A stretch of 64,000 bases of DNA from CAVXUB01 sp963764805 (GCA_963764805.1 CAVXUB010000006.1:62001-126000); one strand, 5' to 3'. Positions 1-9,095 are shown, counted from the stretch's first letter. Numbers and translations: made by a program. The notes: generated from the sequence alone by a model not told the origin.

Positions 1-2
1 CC

Positions 3-188
3 GAGCGCGTGCGTGCGGCGGTGGCAGAGCGTCCGGTCGCGACTCCCTTCGGCACGATCCAGGTGTCGGTCTCAGCGGGGGTCGCATCCGCACGGGACGG
101 CGAGGCCTTCGACTCGGTGCTCGCTCGTGCCGATGCGGCCCTCTACAAGGCGAAGACGGCGGGCCGCGACCGTTCGATGGTCAGCTGA
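3..188 (+). CDS. GGDEF-domain protein, C-terminal end (partial)
   Basis: The window opens inside a reading frame that ends at the TGA at 186-188, leaving about 61 residues. The visible part contains VSVSAGVAS followed by ADAALYKAKTAGRDR. These are the last beta strand and helix typical of GGDEF (diguanylate cyclase) domains, where an A-D-x-A-L-Y-x-A-K-x-x-G-R-x-R pattern closes the domain. The catalytic GGDEF loop itself lies upstream of the window, so cyclase activity cannot be judged. The family makes cyclic di-GMP from two GTP at the membrane or in the cytosol. Any N-terminal sensor domain is not visible. Nothing is seen in the 74 bases before the next gene except that gene's -10 box. Confidence 0.8.
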   Translation, partial: ERVRAAVAERPVATPFGTIQVSVSAGVASARDGEAFDSVLARADAALYKAKTAGRDRSMVS

Positions 189-250
189 GGCCGCTCCCGC
201 CGTCACCCGTTTCCCTCCTCGAAACGCTCCGTCGCGCCCCTCCTCCCCCC

Positions 251-256
251 TAGTCT
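251..256 (+). promoter_or_regulatory. -10 box TAGTCT, leaderless promoter of ABC exporter gene
   Basis: TAGTCT lies six bases before the ATG at 263. This spacing places the transcription start at or next to the start codon, and there is no Shine-Dalgarno sequence. It supports the long N-terminus of the downstream protein. Confidence 0.45.
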
Positions 257-262
257 GAACCC

Positions 263-2296
263 ATGTCTGCAACTCGGGGTGGAGGCGTCGCGCCCGGACT
301 CGAGTTGCCGACCGCGACTCGCCGCCCCGGCGTTCGCCCGGGTGCGCCCGGCCGCTCTGCCCGCGCCGCCCCCTCTCCTCGCTCTGGCCGCCCTGCCCGC
401 GAAACGATGCGCGCCGAGCGGGCCGGTGCCCGCATCGGCTGGTCCCTGTTGTTGCGGACCGTTGCCGCACAACGTCGCTTGCTCTTTCCGGCGGTGGGGG
501 CCGCCCTGTTGTGGACGGCGGCCCGCATCTCGGTGCCCTTGCTCGTGCAGCAGGCGATCGACACCGGGATCGAGCGCCGCCGCTTGGGCGAGGTGCTCGC
601 CTGGGCGGGCGCCATCGCGGCGGTCGGCGTGGTGCAGGGACTGGCGGGCGGCCAGCGCCGCTACCTTGCGATGAGCATCGCCTACCGGGTCGAGACGGAT
701 CTCCGACATCGGTTGTTCGCCCACCTGCAACGCCTGCACCTCGCGTTCCACGACCGCTCCCAGACGGGGCAGCTGATGTCCCGCTCGGCGAGCGACCTGC
801 AGCAGGTGTCCGACCTGCTGGCGAACGGACCGATCTCGGTCGCCAGCGTCGTCACGGTGATCTCGGTGGGAGTGATCCTGCTCGTGACGTCGCCTCTGCT
901 GGCACTGATCGCAATGCTCCCGATGCTTGCGCTGCTCGTGCTTGTGCGTCGCTTCTCGAGGAGGATGCATCCTGCGTCGATGGCTCTTCAGCGAGAGCTC
1001 GGGGAGTTGGCGACCGTTGCCGAGGAGACGATCACTGGCGCCCGGGCCGTGAAGGGCTTCGGTGCCGAGGCGACTGTGATCGGTGAGATGAAACGGCGTG
1101 CCGGTCGCGTCTACGAGCGGGCACTGCGGACGATCTGGCTGCGAGCCGGCTTCGCTCCTCTGCTCACCCTCGCGCCCGGCCTGGGACTGGCCGGCGCGCT
1201 TTGGTACGGGGGTCATCTCGTCATCGATCACCGCCTGGCGGTCGGCCAGCTCGTGGCGGTCTGCGCCTACGTCAACATGCTCGTCGGCCCCCTGACGACG
1301 CTCGGCTACGTGGCGGCGCAGTCGGGGCGGGCGGTTGCCTCCTGTGAGCGCGTCGACGAGATCCTCTCCCTTGCGCCTGTCATAACGGACCCACCTCAGC
1401 CTCTACCGCTGCCGGAGTCGGGGAGCGAAGTGAGGCTGCAGGGGGTTCGTTTTGCCTATGGCGTGGACGGAGGTGCGGGGCGGCCGGACCACGGAAAGCT
1501 CGTCCTCGACGGCCTCGACCTGGTGGCCCGTGACGGGGAGTCTGTGGCACTCGTCGGAGCGACGGGCAGCGGCAAGACGACGATCGCCAGGCTCATCTCC
1601 CGCTTCTACGACTGCGACGGAGGCGGGGTGACGATCGCCGGCGTCGACGTCCGGCGCCTGCGGCTCTCCCAGCTGCGCAGGGCGGTTGGGATCGTGTTCG
1701 AGGAGACATTCCTGTTCAGCGAGACGATCCGGGCGAACATCGCGTTCGCCGAACCGGACGCGCCACTGGAGAGGGTGCGGGCGGCGGCTCGTGCGGCCGG
1801 CGCCGACGAGTTCATCCTCTCGCTGCCCGACGGCTACGACACCCTCCTCGGCGAGCGGGGCTTCACGCTGTCGGGCGGCCAGCGGCAGCGGGTGGCGCTG
1901 GCTCGTGCGATCCTCGGCGACCCTCGGGTCCTGATCCTCGACGACGCCACCTCCTCGGTGGACCCCGAGAAGGAGCGCGAGATCACCGACGCGCTGCGGG
2001 CGGTGATGCAGGGTCGCACCACGATCGTGATCGCCCACCGGGCGGCGACGATCGCACTCGCCGATCGTGTCGCTTTCATCGATCGGGGACGGGTCGTCGC
2101 CGAAGGCACCCATGACGAGCTGCTCTCCAGTAACGAGGCTTACCGGCAGGTGGTCGCTCGCCTTGCGCCGGCGGGGGAATCCGGTGAGGTCGAAGAGGGC
2201 GAGGGCGTGCCAGGCGGCCTTCCTGCCGGTACTGCGCGGCGGCTGCCCGGCGAGCGGATCAGCGGGCCGCCTACCGGAGGGATCAGGGTTCGATGA
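263..2296 (+). CDS. ABC exporter half-transporter, degenerate-site subunit
   Basis: A membrane-bound type IV (MsbA-like) ABC half-transporter of 677 residues. An Arg/Pro-rich leader of about 50 residues precedes a six-helix transmembrane domain (about residues 60-350), which is followed by an ATPase domain. Walker A is GATGSGKTT (about 432), the signature is LSGGQRQR (about 536), and Walker B is VLILDDATSS (about 556). In Walker B the catalytic glutamate is replaced by aspartate. The next gene starts inside this stop codon (ATGA at 2293) and has the opposite defect, so the two should form a heterodimer with one hydrolytic and one degenerate ATP site, as in TM287/288 and BmrCD. The substrate is unknown; multidrug or lipid export is typical of the family. 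A shorter start at the ATG at 407 is possible, but the -10 box favours 263. Confidence 0.9.
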   Translation: MSATRGGGVAPGLELPTATRRPGVRPGAPGRSARAAPSPRSGRPARETMRAERAGARIGWSLLLRTVAAQRRLLFPAVGAALLWTAARISVPLLVQQAIDTGIERRRLGEVLAWAGAIAAVGVVQGLAGGQRRYLAMSIAYRVETDLRHRLFAHLQRLHLAFHDRSQTGQLMSRSASDLQQVSDLLANGPISVASVVTVISVGVILLVTSPLLALIAMLPMLALLVLVRRFSRRMHPASMALQRELGELATVAEETITGARAVKGFGAEATVIGEMKRRAGRVYERALRTIWLRAGFAPLLTLAPGLGLAGALWYGGHLVIDHRLAVGQLVAVCAYVNMLVGPLTTLGYVAAQSGRAVASCERVDEILSLAPVITDPPQPLPLPESGSEVRLQGVRFAYGVDGGAGRPDHGKLVLDGLDLVARDGESVALVGATGSGKTTIARLISRFYDCDGGGVTIAGVDVRRLRLSQLRRAVGIVFEETFLFSETIRANIAFAEPDAPLERVRAAARAAGADEFILSLPDGYDTLLGERGFTLSGGQRQRVALARAILGDPRVLILDDATSSVDPEKEREITDALRAVMQGRTTIVIAHRAATIALADRVAFIDRGRVVAEGTHDELLSSNEAYRQVVARLAPAGESGEVEEGEGVPGGLPAGTARRLPGERISGPPTGGIRVR

Positions 2297-4092
2297 GCGG
2301 CGGCAACGGCGTCGGTGCGGGCGTCTGGAGGCAGTGCGCGCTGCGGATCCGGCCCTACAGGGGGCGTGTGGCCCTGGCGGTCGTCACGTTGTTCGCCTCC
2401 ACGGCGGCAACGGTGGCAGGGCCGGCGCTCGTCGGCTACGGCATCGACCATGGGATCCAGGGGGGCCACGGGAGGACGCTCGACGTGGTGGCAGCGATCT
2501 TCGTCGCCACCTCGACCACTGCCTTCCTGCTCGGCCGCCAGCAGATCAAGATGGTCGGCTGGCTCGGAGAACGGTTCTGCTTCGACCTTCGCCAGGAGGT
2601 CTTCAACCACCTCCAGAAGCTGTCGCTGGACTTCTACGACTCCGAGCGCACCGGTCGCCTCGTGACGCGCATGACAGCCGACTTCGATGCGACCGAGAGC
2701 CTGGTGCAGCAGGGCCTCATCGTGCTCGTCATGAACCTGCTGCTGTTCTGTTTCGCCATCGTCGTGCTCCTGGTGCTCTCCTGGCAGCTGTTCCTCGTCA
2801 CGCTGGTCGCCGCGCCGGTCCTGTTCTTCGCCAGTCGCCGCTTCCACCGCCGATCGCAGGCTGCATACCAGCGAGTCCGCGACAGCATCGGACAGACCCT
2901 GGTCACGGTCCAGGAGGGGCTCACGGGAGTGCGGGTGATCCAGGCGTTCGCCCGGGAAGAGGCGCAGGTGAACCGGTTCGACCTCTACAACAAGGCCCAG
3001 CTGGACGCCAACATCGACGCCGTGCGAGTGGGGGTCCGCTACTTCCCGGTGGTGGAGATGTCGGCCGTGGTGACCACCGCCGGCATGGTGGGGCTCGGTG
3101 GGCTGCTGGTGCACGAGCAGCTGGTGGCGCTCGGCACCGTGGTCGCCTTCGTGCTCTATGTCAACTCGTTGTTCGACCCGGTGCAGCAGATGAGTCAGCT
3201 GTTCAACCAGCTGCAGTCCTCGGGCGCGGCGCTGCGCAAGCTGTTCGGCATCCTCGCCACGCAGCCCTCCATCGTCGAGTCCGAGGGCGCCGTCGAGCTG
3301 CCCTCCGGCGCTGAGCTGACCCTGCGCGGGGTGTCGTTCACCTATGCCGGGTCTGCCGGCCCCCCGGTGCTCTCGGGCGTCGACCTCACCGTGCCCCCCG
3401 GGCAGAAGCTCGCCCTCGTCGGTCCCACCGGGGCCGGCAAGTCGACGCTCGCCAAGTTGATCGCCCGCCTCTACGACCCCACCTCGGGGTCCGTGGCACT
3501 GGGAGGCGTGGACCTGCGCCGAGCCACCCTCGCCTCACTCAGGCGGCGGATCGTGATGGTGCCGCAGGAGGGGTTCCTCTTCCGGGGCACGGTCCTCGAC
3601 AATGTGCGCATCGGGCGCGGCGGCGCCAGCGACGAGGAGGCGCGGGAGGCGTTGCGGTCGATCGGGGTGCTGGCGCGCTTCGAGGCCATGGCGGGAGCGC
3701 TGGAAGGCATCGTCGAGGGGCGCGGTTCGACGATGTCGGCAGGTGAGAGGCAGCTCGTCTCCCTCGCTCGGGCCGCCCTCGCCAACCCGGACGTGCTGAT
3801 CCTCGACGAGGCGACCTCCAGCTTGGACCCCGGCACGGAGGCGGACGTGGAGGCGGCGTTCGCCGCCGTCAGCAGGGGGCGCACGACGATCGTGATCGCC
3901 CACAGGCTGCAGACGGCCGCCGCGGCCGATCGGATCGCGGTTGTCGACGCCGGTGGGATCTCCGAGCTCGGCACGCACGACGAGCTGATCGCGCTCGGTG
4001 GGCGCTACGCCGCGCTGTACGCGGCCTGGGGGCCGGCGGGGGCTGCCGGGGCTGCGGAGGTGGCGGAGGTCGGCTCTTCTCGCGCGCAGTAA
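2293..4092 (+). CDS. ABC exporter half-transporter, consensus-site subunit
   Basis: A 599-residue MsbA-like half-transporter, translationally coupled to the preceding gene by ATGA. The transmembrane domain spans about residues 10-320. Walker A is GPTGAGKST (about 377), the Q-loop reads MVPQEGFLF, and Walker B is VLILDEATSSLD with the catalytic Glu present. The signature motif is degenerate: MSAGERQL in place of LSGGQ. Combined with its partner's intact LSGGQ and altered Walker B, this gives one competent and one degenerate nucleotide site. The C-terminus is an Ala/Gly-rich tail. The stop (4090-4092) directly abuts the stop codon of the convergent gene, leaving no room for a conventional terminator. 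Confidence 0.92.
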   Translation: MSGGNGVGAGVWRQCALRIRPYRGRVALAVVTLFASTAATVAGPALVGYGIDHGIQGGHGRTLDVVAAIFVATSTTAFLLGRQQIKMVGWLGERFCFDLRQEVFNHLQKLSLDFYDSERTGRLVTRMTADFDATESLVQQGLIVLVMNLLLFCFAIVVLLVLSWQLFLVTLVAAPVLFFASRRFHRRSQAAYQRVRDSIGQTLVTVQEGLTGVRVIQAFAREEAQVNRFDLYNKAQLDANIDAVRVGVRYFPVVEMSAVVTTAGMVGLGGLLVHEQLVALGTVVAFVLYVNSLFDPVQQMSQLFNQLQSSGAALRKLFGILATQPSIVESEGAVELPSGAELTLRGVSFTYAGSAGPPVLSGVDLTVPPGQKLALVGPTGAGKSTLAKLIARLYDPTSGSVALGGVDLRRATLASLRRRIVMVPQEGFLFRGTVLDNVRIGRGGASDEEAREALRSIGVLARFEAMAGALEGIVEGRGSTMSAGERQLVSLARAALANPDVLILDEATSSLDPGTEADVEAAFAAVSRGRTTIVIAHRLQTAAAADRIAVVDAGGISELGTHDELIALGGRYAALYAAWGPAGAAGAAEVAEVGSSRAQ

Positions 4093-5052
4093 TCAACATC
4101 CCACGTGTGCAGCTGCACACGAGATTCGCGACTCGAGCAGTCGCCAGAGCGCGGCCATCGCCCGGTCGGGATTCGTCTCGAGCTCCTGGGGCGTCGTCCT
4201 GGCGATCAGCCATCCTCTCGCCAGCAGCTCATTCGCACGTTGTTGGTCTCGCTCGTAGGCAGCAGGCGTGCCGTGCCAGCGGCGACCATCCACCTCCCAG
4301 ATCACCTTTGCCTCCGGCCACACGTAGTCGGGGCGGGCAAGGAACCGCCCCTCCTCGTCGAGGATCCGCATCTGGGCGACCGGCTCCGGTAGACCTCGCT
4401 GGCGGATGAGCCGGAGTGCCCACATCTCGGGAGGACTCTCAGCCTTCCGGTTGCTGTCCCACGGTCCGAGGACGGCCCGGAGGCTCCCGACACCGGCACG
4501 GCAGTGGCCGATGCGGTCGAGGACCCGGCGGACCGTGATCGGAGATGCCAGGCCGCGGACGAACGCCGAGTCCACGGCTCGCGCCAGCTCGTCCGGCTCG
4601 ACCTGGGATGCCATGTCGACGAGAGTGCGTGCCGGGATCGTGACGGCGAAACCCTTCTGGACCACGACGTGAGACGCAGGGAGACGGGGACGGTGCACCT
4701 TCAACGATCCGACATCCCTCCCGGCGCCCGAAGACGGCGGAGCAGCCACATGCACCACCGTGGTCCACGGGGCGTCGATCTCCCAGACCTGAGCGGCGCT
4801 CACGCCATAGAGAGCGGACCGGGGGCCCGCCACGAGCAGGCCGAACATCGCATCCTGCTGCCAGGACCAGGGATGAGAGGACAGGCCGTAGATCCCTCGT
4901 CGCCTTCGTACCCACAGCCCTTGCGACACCTTCCAACTGCGGGCGCTGCCGGTCATCCCACATCGGTCGAGCTGCTCGCAGCTGATCAGGCCGAACTGGG
5001 CAGATAGAAGGCGGTTCACGGCGATCTCGATGACTGATCTATGAGATGGCAT
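4093..5052 (-). CDS. AbiEi-like N-terminus plus DUF559 endonuclease-like protein
   Basis: A 319-residue protein of a type common in actinobacteria. The N-terminal about 60 residues resemble the winged-helix antitoxin domain of AbiEi proteins (LLSAQFGLISCEQL, then an R-RRGIYGL segment). The C-terminal about 110 residues resemble DUF559, a Vsr-like PD-(D/E)XK fold: RPDYVWPEAKVIWEVDGRRWH is followed by RDQQRANELLARGW, with plausible metal ligands D, E and D. No AbiEii toxin gene is adjacent, so a toxin-antitoxin role is not supported. The cellular role of these fusions is unknown. The ATG at 5052 is preceded at six bases by TAATGT, which supports this start. Confidence 0.7.
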   Translation of the reverse strand: MPSHRSVIEIAVNRLLSAQFGLISCEQLDRCGMTGSARSWKVSQGLWVRRRRGIYGLSSHPWSWQQDAMFGLLVAGPRSALYGVSAAQVWEIDAPWTTVVHVAAPPSSGAGRDVGSLKVHRPRLPASHVVVQKGFAVTIPARTLVDMASQVEPDELARAVDSAFVRGLASPITVRRVLDRIGHCRAGVGSLRAVLGPWDSNRKAESPPEMWALRLIRQRGLPEPVAQMRILDEEGRFLARPDYVWPEAKVIWEVDGRRWHGTPAAYERDQQRANELLARGWLIARTTPQELETNPDRAMAALWRLLESRISCAAAHVGC

Positions 5053-5058
5053 GAAATG

Positions 5059-5064
5059 ACATTA
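5059..5064 (-). promoter_or_regulatory. -10 box TAATGT, leaderless promoter of DUF559 gene
   Basis: On the minus strand TAATGT ends six bases before the ATG at 5052, with no Shine-Dalgarno sequence. The 172-base divergent gap up to sufB (5053-5224) must also hold the sufB promoter. TACTAT at 5165-5170 is a candidate for that, but no clear -35 or repressor site was recognised. Confidence 0.45.
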
Positions 5065-5224
5065 GACGTCCCGCGCCAGCTGCGGATCTTCTGCGCAGCA
5101 AGCAACGCTGTGCGTGGATTGCCGCACACCGGATTCCGCCGCGTGTTCGTCAGGAGTGGGTTGTTACTATCTGCATAGGGGTAATTCGCCTCCTTGGGCC
5201 AGTCGCCGGCCCACAAGACGGGAG

Positions 5225-7787
5225 ATGATCGACCAGATGGCCACCACCGGGATCGACCTCGGGCCTTACAAGCTCGGGTGGAGCGACGTGGAGGACTACG
5301 TCTTCAAGCCGAAGAAGGGCCTCTCGGAAGAGATCGTGCGCGAGATGTCGGCGATGAAGCGTGAGCCGGAGTGGATGCTCAACTTCCGGCTGAAGGCGCT
5401 CACCCGCTTCTACGCCAAGCCGATGGCGCCGTGGTTCGCGGTCAACATGCCAGACCTCGACTTCGACGACATCTACTACTACATCAAGCCGACCAACCAG
5501 CAGGTAGATGCCTGGGACGAGCTTCCGGAGTCGGTGAAGCAGACCTACGAGAAGCTCGGCATTCCCGAGGCGGAGCGCAAGTACCTGGCGGGCGTCACAG
5601 CACAGTACGAATGCCTCCGTGGGTCCACCCTCGTGTGGACGACATCGGGCATGAGGCCCATCAAGGAGGTCGTGGCCGGGGACACCGTCTTCTCCCTGGA
5701 CGAGACGTCCCGCAAGATCGTTCCCGCTCGAGTCGTCGGCAGCGCCTGTTCCGGCGAGAAGGACGTCTTCGAGATCAAGACGCGTGGCGGGACCATCGGC
5801 GCCTCCGCCAACCATCCATTCTTGGCGCTCCGCGACGTGCGGTCGCCGGGGGCAGCGCGGGCGCGACATCGTTGCGAGTGGGTGCAGGTGTCGGACCTGC
5901 GTCCCGGAGACCTCATCGCCGTTGCGACCGACCTGCCCGACTGGGGCGAGCCGGCAACCTTGATGCTCCCCGAAGGGACGGACGGGGAAAGCTTCCCCCG
6001 GACGTCTTCCGAGGACCTCGCCTGGTGGGCAGGCGTCTACCTCAGCGGCGGCTACATCAACAGGCGTGGACAGCACCTCTCTGTGGAGATCGCCGCCGAC
6101 TCGACGGACGAGGTGCTGACCAGCGAGATCCGGCGTGTGTCGAAGGAGTTGTTCGGGCTCGAGTACGTGCTCGCCCCCGACCGCGAGCATCTCGTCGCCG
6201 GCCGCTCCGCCGGCCTAGCGGAGTTCGTCATCCTGAACGGCCTTGGCGGGGATGCCGACACCAAGCGCATCCCTGATTGGGTCTTCGGGCTTCCTCAATC
6301 AGAGCGGCTCGCCTTCCTCGCCGGGTACCTCGACGCCGACGGATCCGTCAGACTCGAGAAGACGGACCGTGGGCCCGTTCTGACGAGTTCCAGCCCGGCA
6401 CTGCTGGGCGACGCCCGGGAGCTTGCCTTCCTGAGCGGGATGCGGGGCGACCGCGTGACCCGAGTGACGAACAGGCACCTGGTCGCCCCGGAGCGGAGGC
6501 CGGCCGCGTACCAGCTGCACCTGAATGGACGGTTCGACCGGCTGCCGTGCAGGTCTCCCCGCCGAGCCGATCAGGTGCAACAGCGGCGGCACTCGCAGAG
6601 CTACCGCTCGGCGAAGGGCACGACGATCCGCGGCCACACGAGCGAGATGCTCGGCTTTGCCCGCGTCAAGAGCATCGAGCCGGTCGGGACCGAGTTGACC
6701 TACGACATCGAGGTCGCCGGCCATCACAACTTCGTCGCCGAGGGATACGTGGTCCACAACTCGGAGGTGGTCTACCACCGCAACCGCGACGATCTCGCTG
6801 CCCAGGGCGTCCTGTTCTGCGACATGGACACCGCGGTGCGCGATTACCCCGACGTCGTGCGGCGCTACTTCGGCAAGGTGATCCCGCCCAACGACAACAA
6901 GTTCGCCGCCCTCAACTCGGCGGTGTGGTCGGGAGGCTCGTTCATCTACGTGCCACCCGGCGTGTCGGTGGAGATGCCGCTGCAGGCCTACTTCCGCATC
7001 AACGCCGAGAACATGGGCCAGTTCGAGCGCACGCTGATCATCGCCGACGAGGGAGCCCAGGTTCACTACATCGAAGGTTGCTCGGCTCCCGTCTACTCGA
7101 CCGACTCGCTGCACTCGGCCGTCGTAGAGCTGGTGGCCCTGCAGGGCAGCCGGATCACCTACACGACGATCCAGAACTGGTCGAACAACGTCTACAACCT
7201 GGTGACCAAGCGCGCCCGAGCGGAGGCGGAGGCGCACGTCGAGTGGATCGACGGCAACATCGGCTCACGCCTCACGATGAAGTACCCGTCCGTTTACCTG
7301 ATGGGTCCGAAGGCGTCGGGAGAGGTGCTCTCGGTGGCTTATGCCGGGGCCGGCCAGCATCAGGACGCCGGCGCCAAGATGTTCCACGTCGCACCCGAGA
7401 CGACCTCGACCATCATCTCCAAGTCGATCTCCAAGGACGGCGGCCAGACGACCTACCGGGGAAAGGTGCACGTCGACGAGGGGGCGCGCCGCTCCAAGTC
7501 CTTCGTCCGCTGCGATGCGCTGTTGCTCGACGAGCGGTCGGTGTCGGAGACCAAGCCGTACATCGAGGTGGGTGAGCGCGACGCCGGAGATAGGGCACGA
7601 GGCGACAGTCTCCAAGATCGGCGACGACCAGCTCTTCTACCTGATGTCACGGGGCCTCTCGGAGCAGCAGGCGATGGGGATGATCGTCAACGGGTTCATC
7701 GAGCCGATCACCCGGACGCTCCCGATGGAGTACGCCGTGGAGTGGAGCCGGCTCATCGAGCTGCAGATGGAAGGCGCCGTAGGCTGA
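5225..7787 (+). CDS. sufB: SufB, Fe-S cluster scaffold, with intein and one frame break
   Basis: SufB is the scaffold subunit of the SufBC2D complex that assembles Fe-S clusters in the cytosol. The N-extein (from MIDQMATTG to VTAQYE) and C-extein (from SEVVYH) are typical SufB, with NKFAALNSAVWSGGSF and QNWSNNVYNLVTKRA clearly visible. A 383-residue intein interrupts it after GVTAQYE; the spliced protein would be about 470 residues, the family's normal size. Near 7583 the frame breaks after YIEVGERDA. The true C-terminus (IGHEATVSKIGDDQLFYLMS to QMEGAVG) continues in another frame to the stop at 7785-7787, most simply explained by one extra base. GGGAG at 5220-5224 touches the ATG at 5225, so the in-frame ATG at 5237 is an alternative start. 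sufD and sufC lie 1.8 kb downstream rather than next door. Confidence 0.9.
5612..6760 (+). other. Intein in SufB with LAGLIDADG-type homing endonuclease domain
   Basis: This is an in-frame insertion of 383 residues between extein residues E and S, at the conserved QYE/SEVVYH site. Splicing motifs are complete. Cys1 opens block A (CLRGSTLVWTTSG). Block B is GTIGASANHPFLA with the Thr and His. Blocks F/G read YDIEVAGHHNFVAEGYVVHN and end in His-Asn before a Ser+1 nucleophile. The middle holds a DOD endonuclease domain. The second LAGLIDADG helix is intact (LAGYLDADGSV, about 6322-6354), but the first reads WAGVYLSGGYI (about 6027-6059), where the catalytic Asp of the usual G-D-G is Gly. Splicing should therefore work while homing cleavage may be lost. 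SufB is a known intein host in mycobacteria and other taxa. Confidence 0.9.
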
Positions 7788-7791
7788 CCCT

Positions 7792-7813
7792 CGGAGGCAG
7801 GGCCCTGCCTCCG
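7792..7813. repeat. Perfect 22-base palindrome after sufB
   Basis: Arms CGGAGGCAGGG and CCCTGCCTCCG meet with no spacer, five bases after the sufB stop. The RNA would form a very stable hairpin, but no T-run follows. It could be a processing or attenuation hairpin between sufB and the next gene, or a dyad for a DNA-binding protein. Confidence 0.6.
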
Positions 7814-7829
7814 TCGAAAGGACGACGCC

Positions 7830-8180
7830 ATGCCGATGCGAGAGGAGTGCAAGCACTTCCAGTCGCGCACCTACGCCTCTGGCGAGGTTGCACGTTTCTG
7901 CGTCCTCGACCTCGCGCCCGAAGCACCGTGGAGATGTCCCTCCGACTGCGCCGCTTACGAGCGGCGGCTGGCCGACGCCAGCTGGACCCACGGCTCCCTT
8001 GTGGAACCGCCCGTCGAGGACGAGCCTGACGTGCCCCCGGCAGAAGCGGCCTCGGTGCTCGACGAGGCCGAGGACATAGTGAACGCGGTGACCGGCGAAG
8101 CGCTGGCAGAGGCGCGGGCGGCCGAGCGCCGAGCCGGCCGGGGCGGGTCGTGGTTGAAGAGGTGGCGCGGCAAAGACTGA
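7830..8180 (+). CDS. Small Cys-containing hypothetical protein
   Basis: A 116-residue protein beginning MPMREECKHFQSRTY. Four cysteines lie in the first 50 residues, with the spacing C-x16-C, then a CPSDC pair, which suggests a metal-binding or Fe-S-related N-terminal module. The middle is acidic and Pro-rich, and the C-terminal helix is basic (RAAERRAGRGGSWLKRW). GAAAGGA at 7815-7821 is a good Shine-Dalgarno eight bases before the ATG. It follows sufB after 42 bases and is probably co-transcribed with it, so a role connected with cluster assembly is possible but unproven. I do not recognise a named family. The stop lies four bases from the stop of the convergent hydratase gene. Confidence 0.7.
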   Translation: MPMREECKHFQSRTYASGEVARFCVLDLAPEAPWRCPSDCAAYERRLADASWTHGSLVEPPVEDEPDVPPAEAASVLDEAEDIVNAVTGEALAEARAAERRAGRGGSWLKRWRGKD

Positions 8181-8184
8181 AGGG

Positions 8185-9095
8185 GTCAGCGGCCCTCGAA
8201 GCGGGGCGTTCGCTTCTCCAGGAAGGCGGTCACCGCCTCGCTGAGGTCGTGCGACCGCAACTGCCCCGCGTTCCAAGCGGCCACGTAACGCAGCCCCTCG
8301 TCCACAGCGCCCTCTCGTCGCCTGGGCCAGCACTGCTTTGGTGCCCTGAACGGCCAAGGGCGGGTTGGCGGCGATCTCGGCGGCGATCCTCTGAGCGCCC
8401 TCCAGCGCCTGCTCCGCGTTCGGGAAGACGTGGTTGACGAGGCCCATCTGTTGCGCCCGATCGGCGCCGAAATCCTTGCCCGTGTAGGCGAGCTCGGCGA
8501 CGTGTCCGGCCGGGATTATGAGCGGCAACCTCTGCAGGGTCCCGAGATCGGCGACCATCGCCATCTTCGTCTCGCGGATCGAGAAGATGGCGTCGGCGGA
8601 GGTGACACGGATGTCGCAGGCGGTGATCAGGTCGACGCCGCCGCCGATGCAGTACCCGTGAACGGCGGCGATGACGGGCTTGGAGCATTCCGCCACTGCC
8701 GTGATGGCGGCCTGCAGCCTCAGCACCTCGGCGTGGGTGCGGGCGGCCTGCTCGGCTGCGGAGCGGGTCGCAGCCGGCCCGGGCTCCGTGCCGGCTTCGG
8801 CGCCTCGATCGCCGGCTGTCTCGTCTGTCCCGGCTATCCCCGCTAGCTCGAACAGGTCGAGCCCGACGGTGAAGTGAGGGCCGCGGGCGGCTATGACAAC
8901 GGCGCGCACCTTGGGATCCCGCGAGAGGGCTCCCATTGCCATCGGCAGCTCCGCCCATAGGGCGGTGCCCATCGCATTGCGCTTCTCCGGACGGTCCAGG
9001 AACAGGGTCGCCACGTGCCCGTCCTGCACGAGCTCGAGGACGGTGTAGTGCCGCCCCGTGGCTTCCGACGGCTTAGGGTCGGCGTCGATGGACAT
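8185..9095 (-). CDS. Enoyl-CoA hydratase/isomerase (crotonase) family, one frame break
   Basis: A crotonase-fold protein of about 303 residues. LFLDRPEKRNAMG is the family's N-terminal motif. VIAARGPHFTVGLDLFELAG forms the first half of the oxyanion region, and KPVIAAVHGYCIGGGVDLI the second. The residue after GGGV is Asp, followed by DIRVTSADAIF, resembling the dienoyl-CoA isomerase subgroup. An extra Ala/Gly-rich loop of about 30 residues follows ELAG. Near 8318 the frame breaks after TKAVLAQA. The natural end (REGAVDEGLRYVAAWNAGQL to RTPRFEGR) continues in another frame to the stop at 8185-8187. The gene runs antisense between sufB and sufD. Its start overlaps the divergent small gene at 9088. 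Confidence 0.82.
9074..9079 (+). promoter_or_regulatory. -10 box TAGGGT for the small zinc-ribbon-like gene
   Basis: TAGGGT ends eight bases before the ATG at 9088. It lies inside the first codons of the divergent enoyl-CoA hydratase gene, so this promoter is embedded in coding DNA. Confidence 0.35.

Noticed and set aside
203..1231. Long minus-strand open frame antisense to the first ABC gene
   Set aside because: It is a GC-skew shadow of the real gene in another frame: Arg/Gly/His-rich, no domain, no promoter. The same applies to most minus-strand frames opposite coding regions in this window.
4093..5052. Type IV toxin-antitoxin system
   Set aside because: The gene has an AbiEi-like N-terminus, but no AbiEii nucleotidyltransferase toxin is adjacent and the C-terminus is DUF559-like, so a complete system is not supported.
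6277..7575. 432-codon frame overlapping sufB
   Set aside because: It is the +1 frame of the sufB C-extein and intein. It is Arg-rich with no motifs, while the sufB frame carries conserved sequence throughout.
7583..7787. Programmed frameshift producing a SufB variant
   Set aside because: There is no slippery heptamer or pseudoknot evident, and many other conserved genes in the window have similar single-base breaks, so read error is the simpler explanation.
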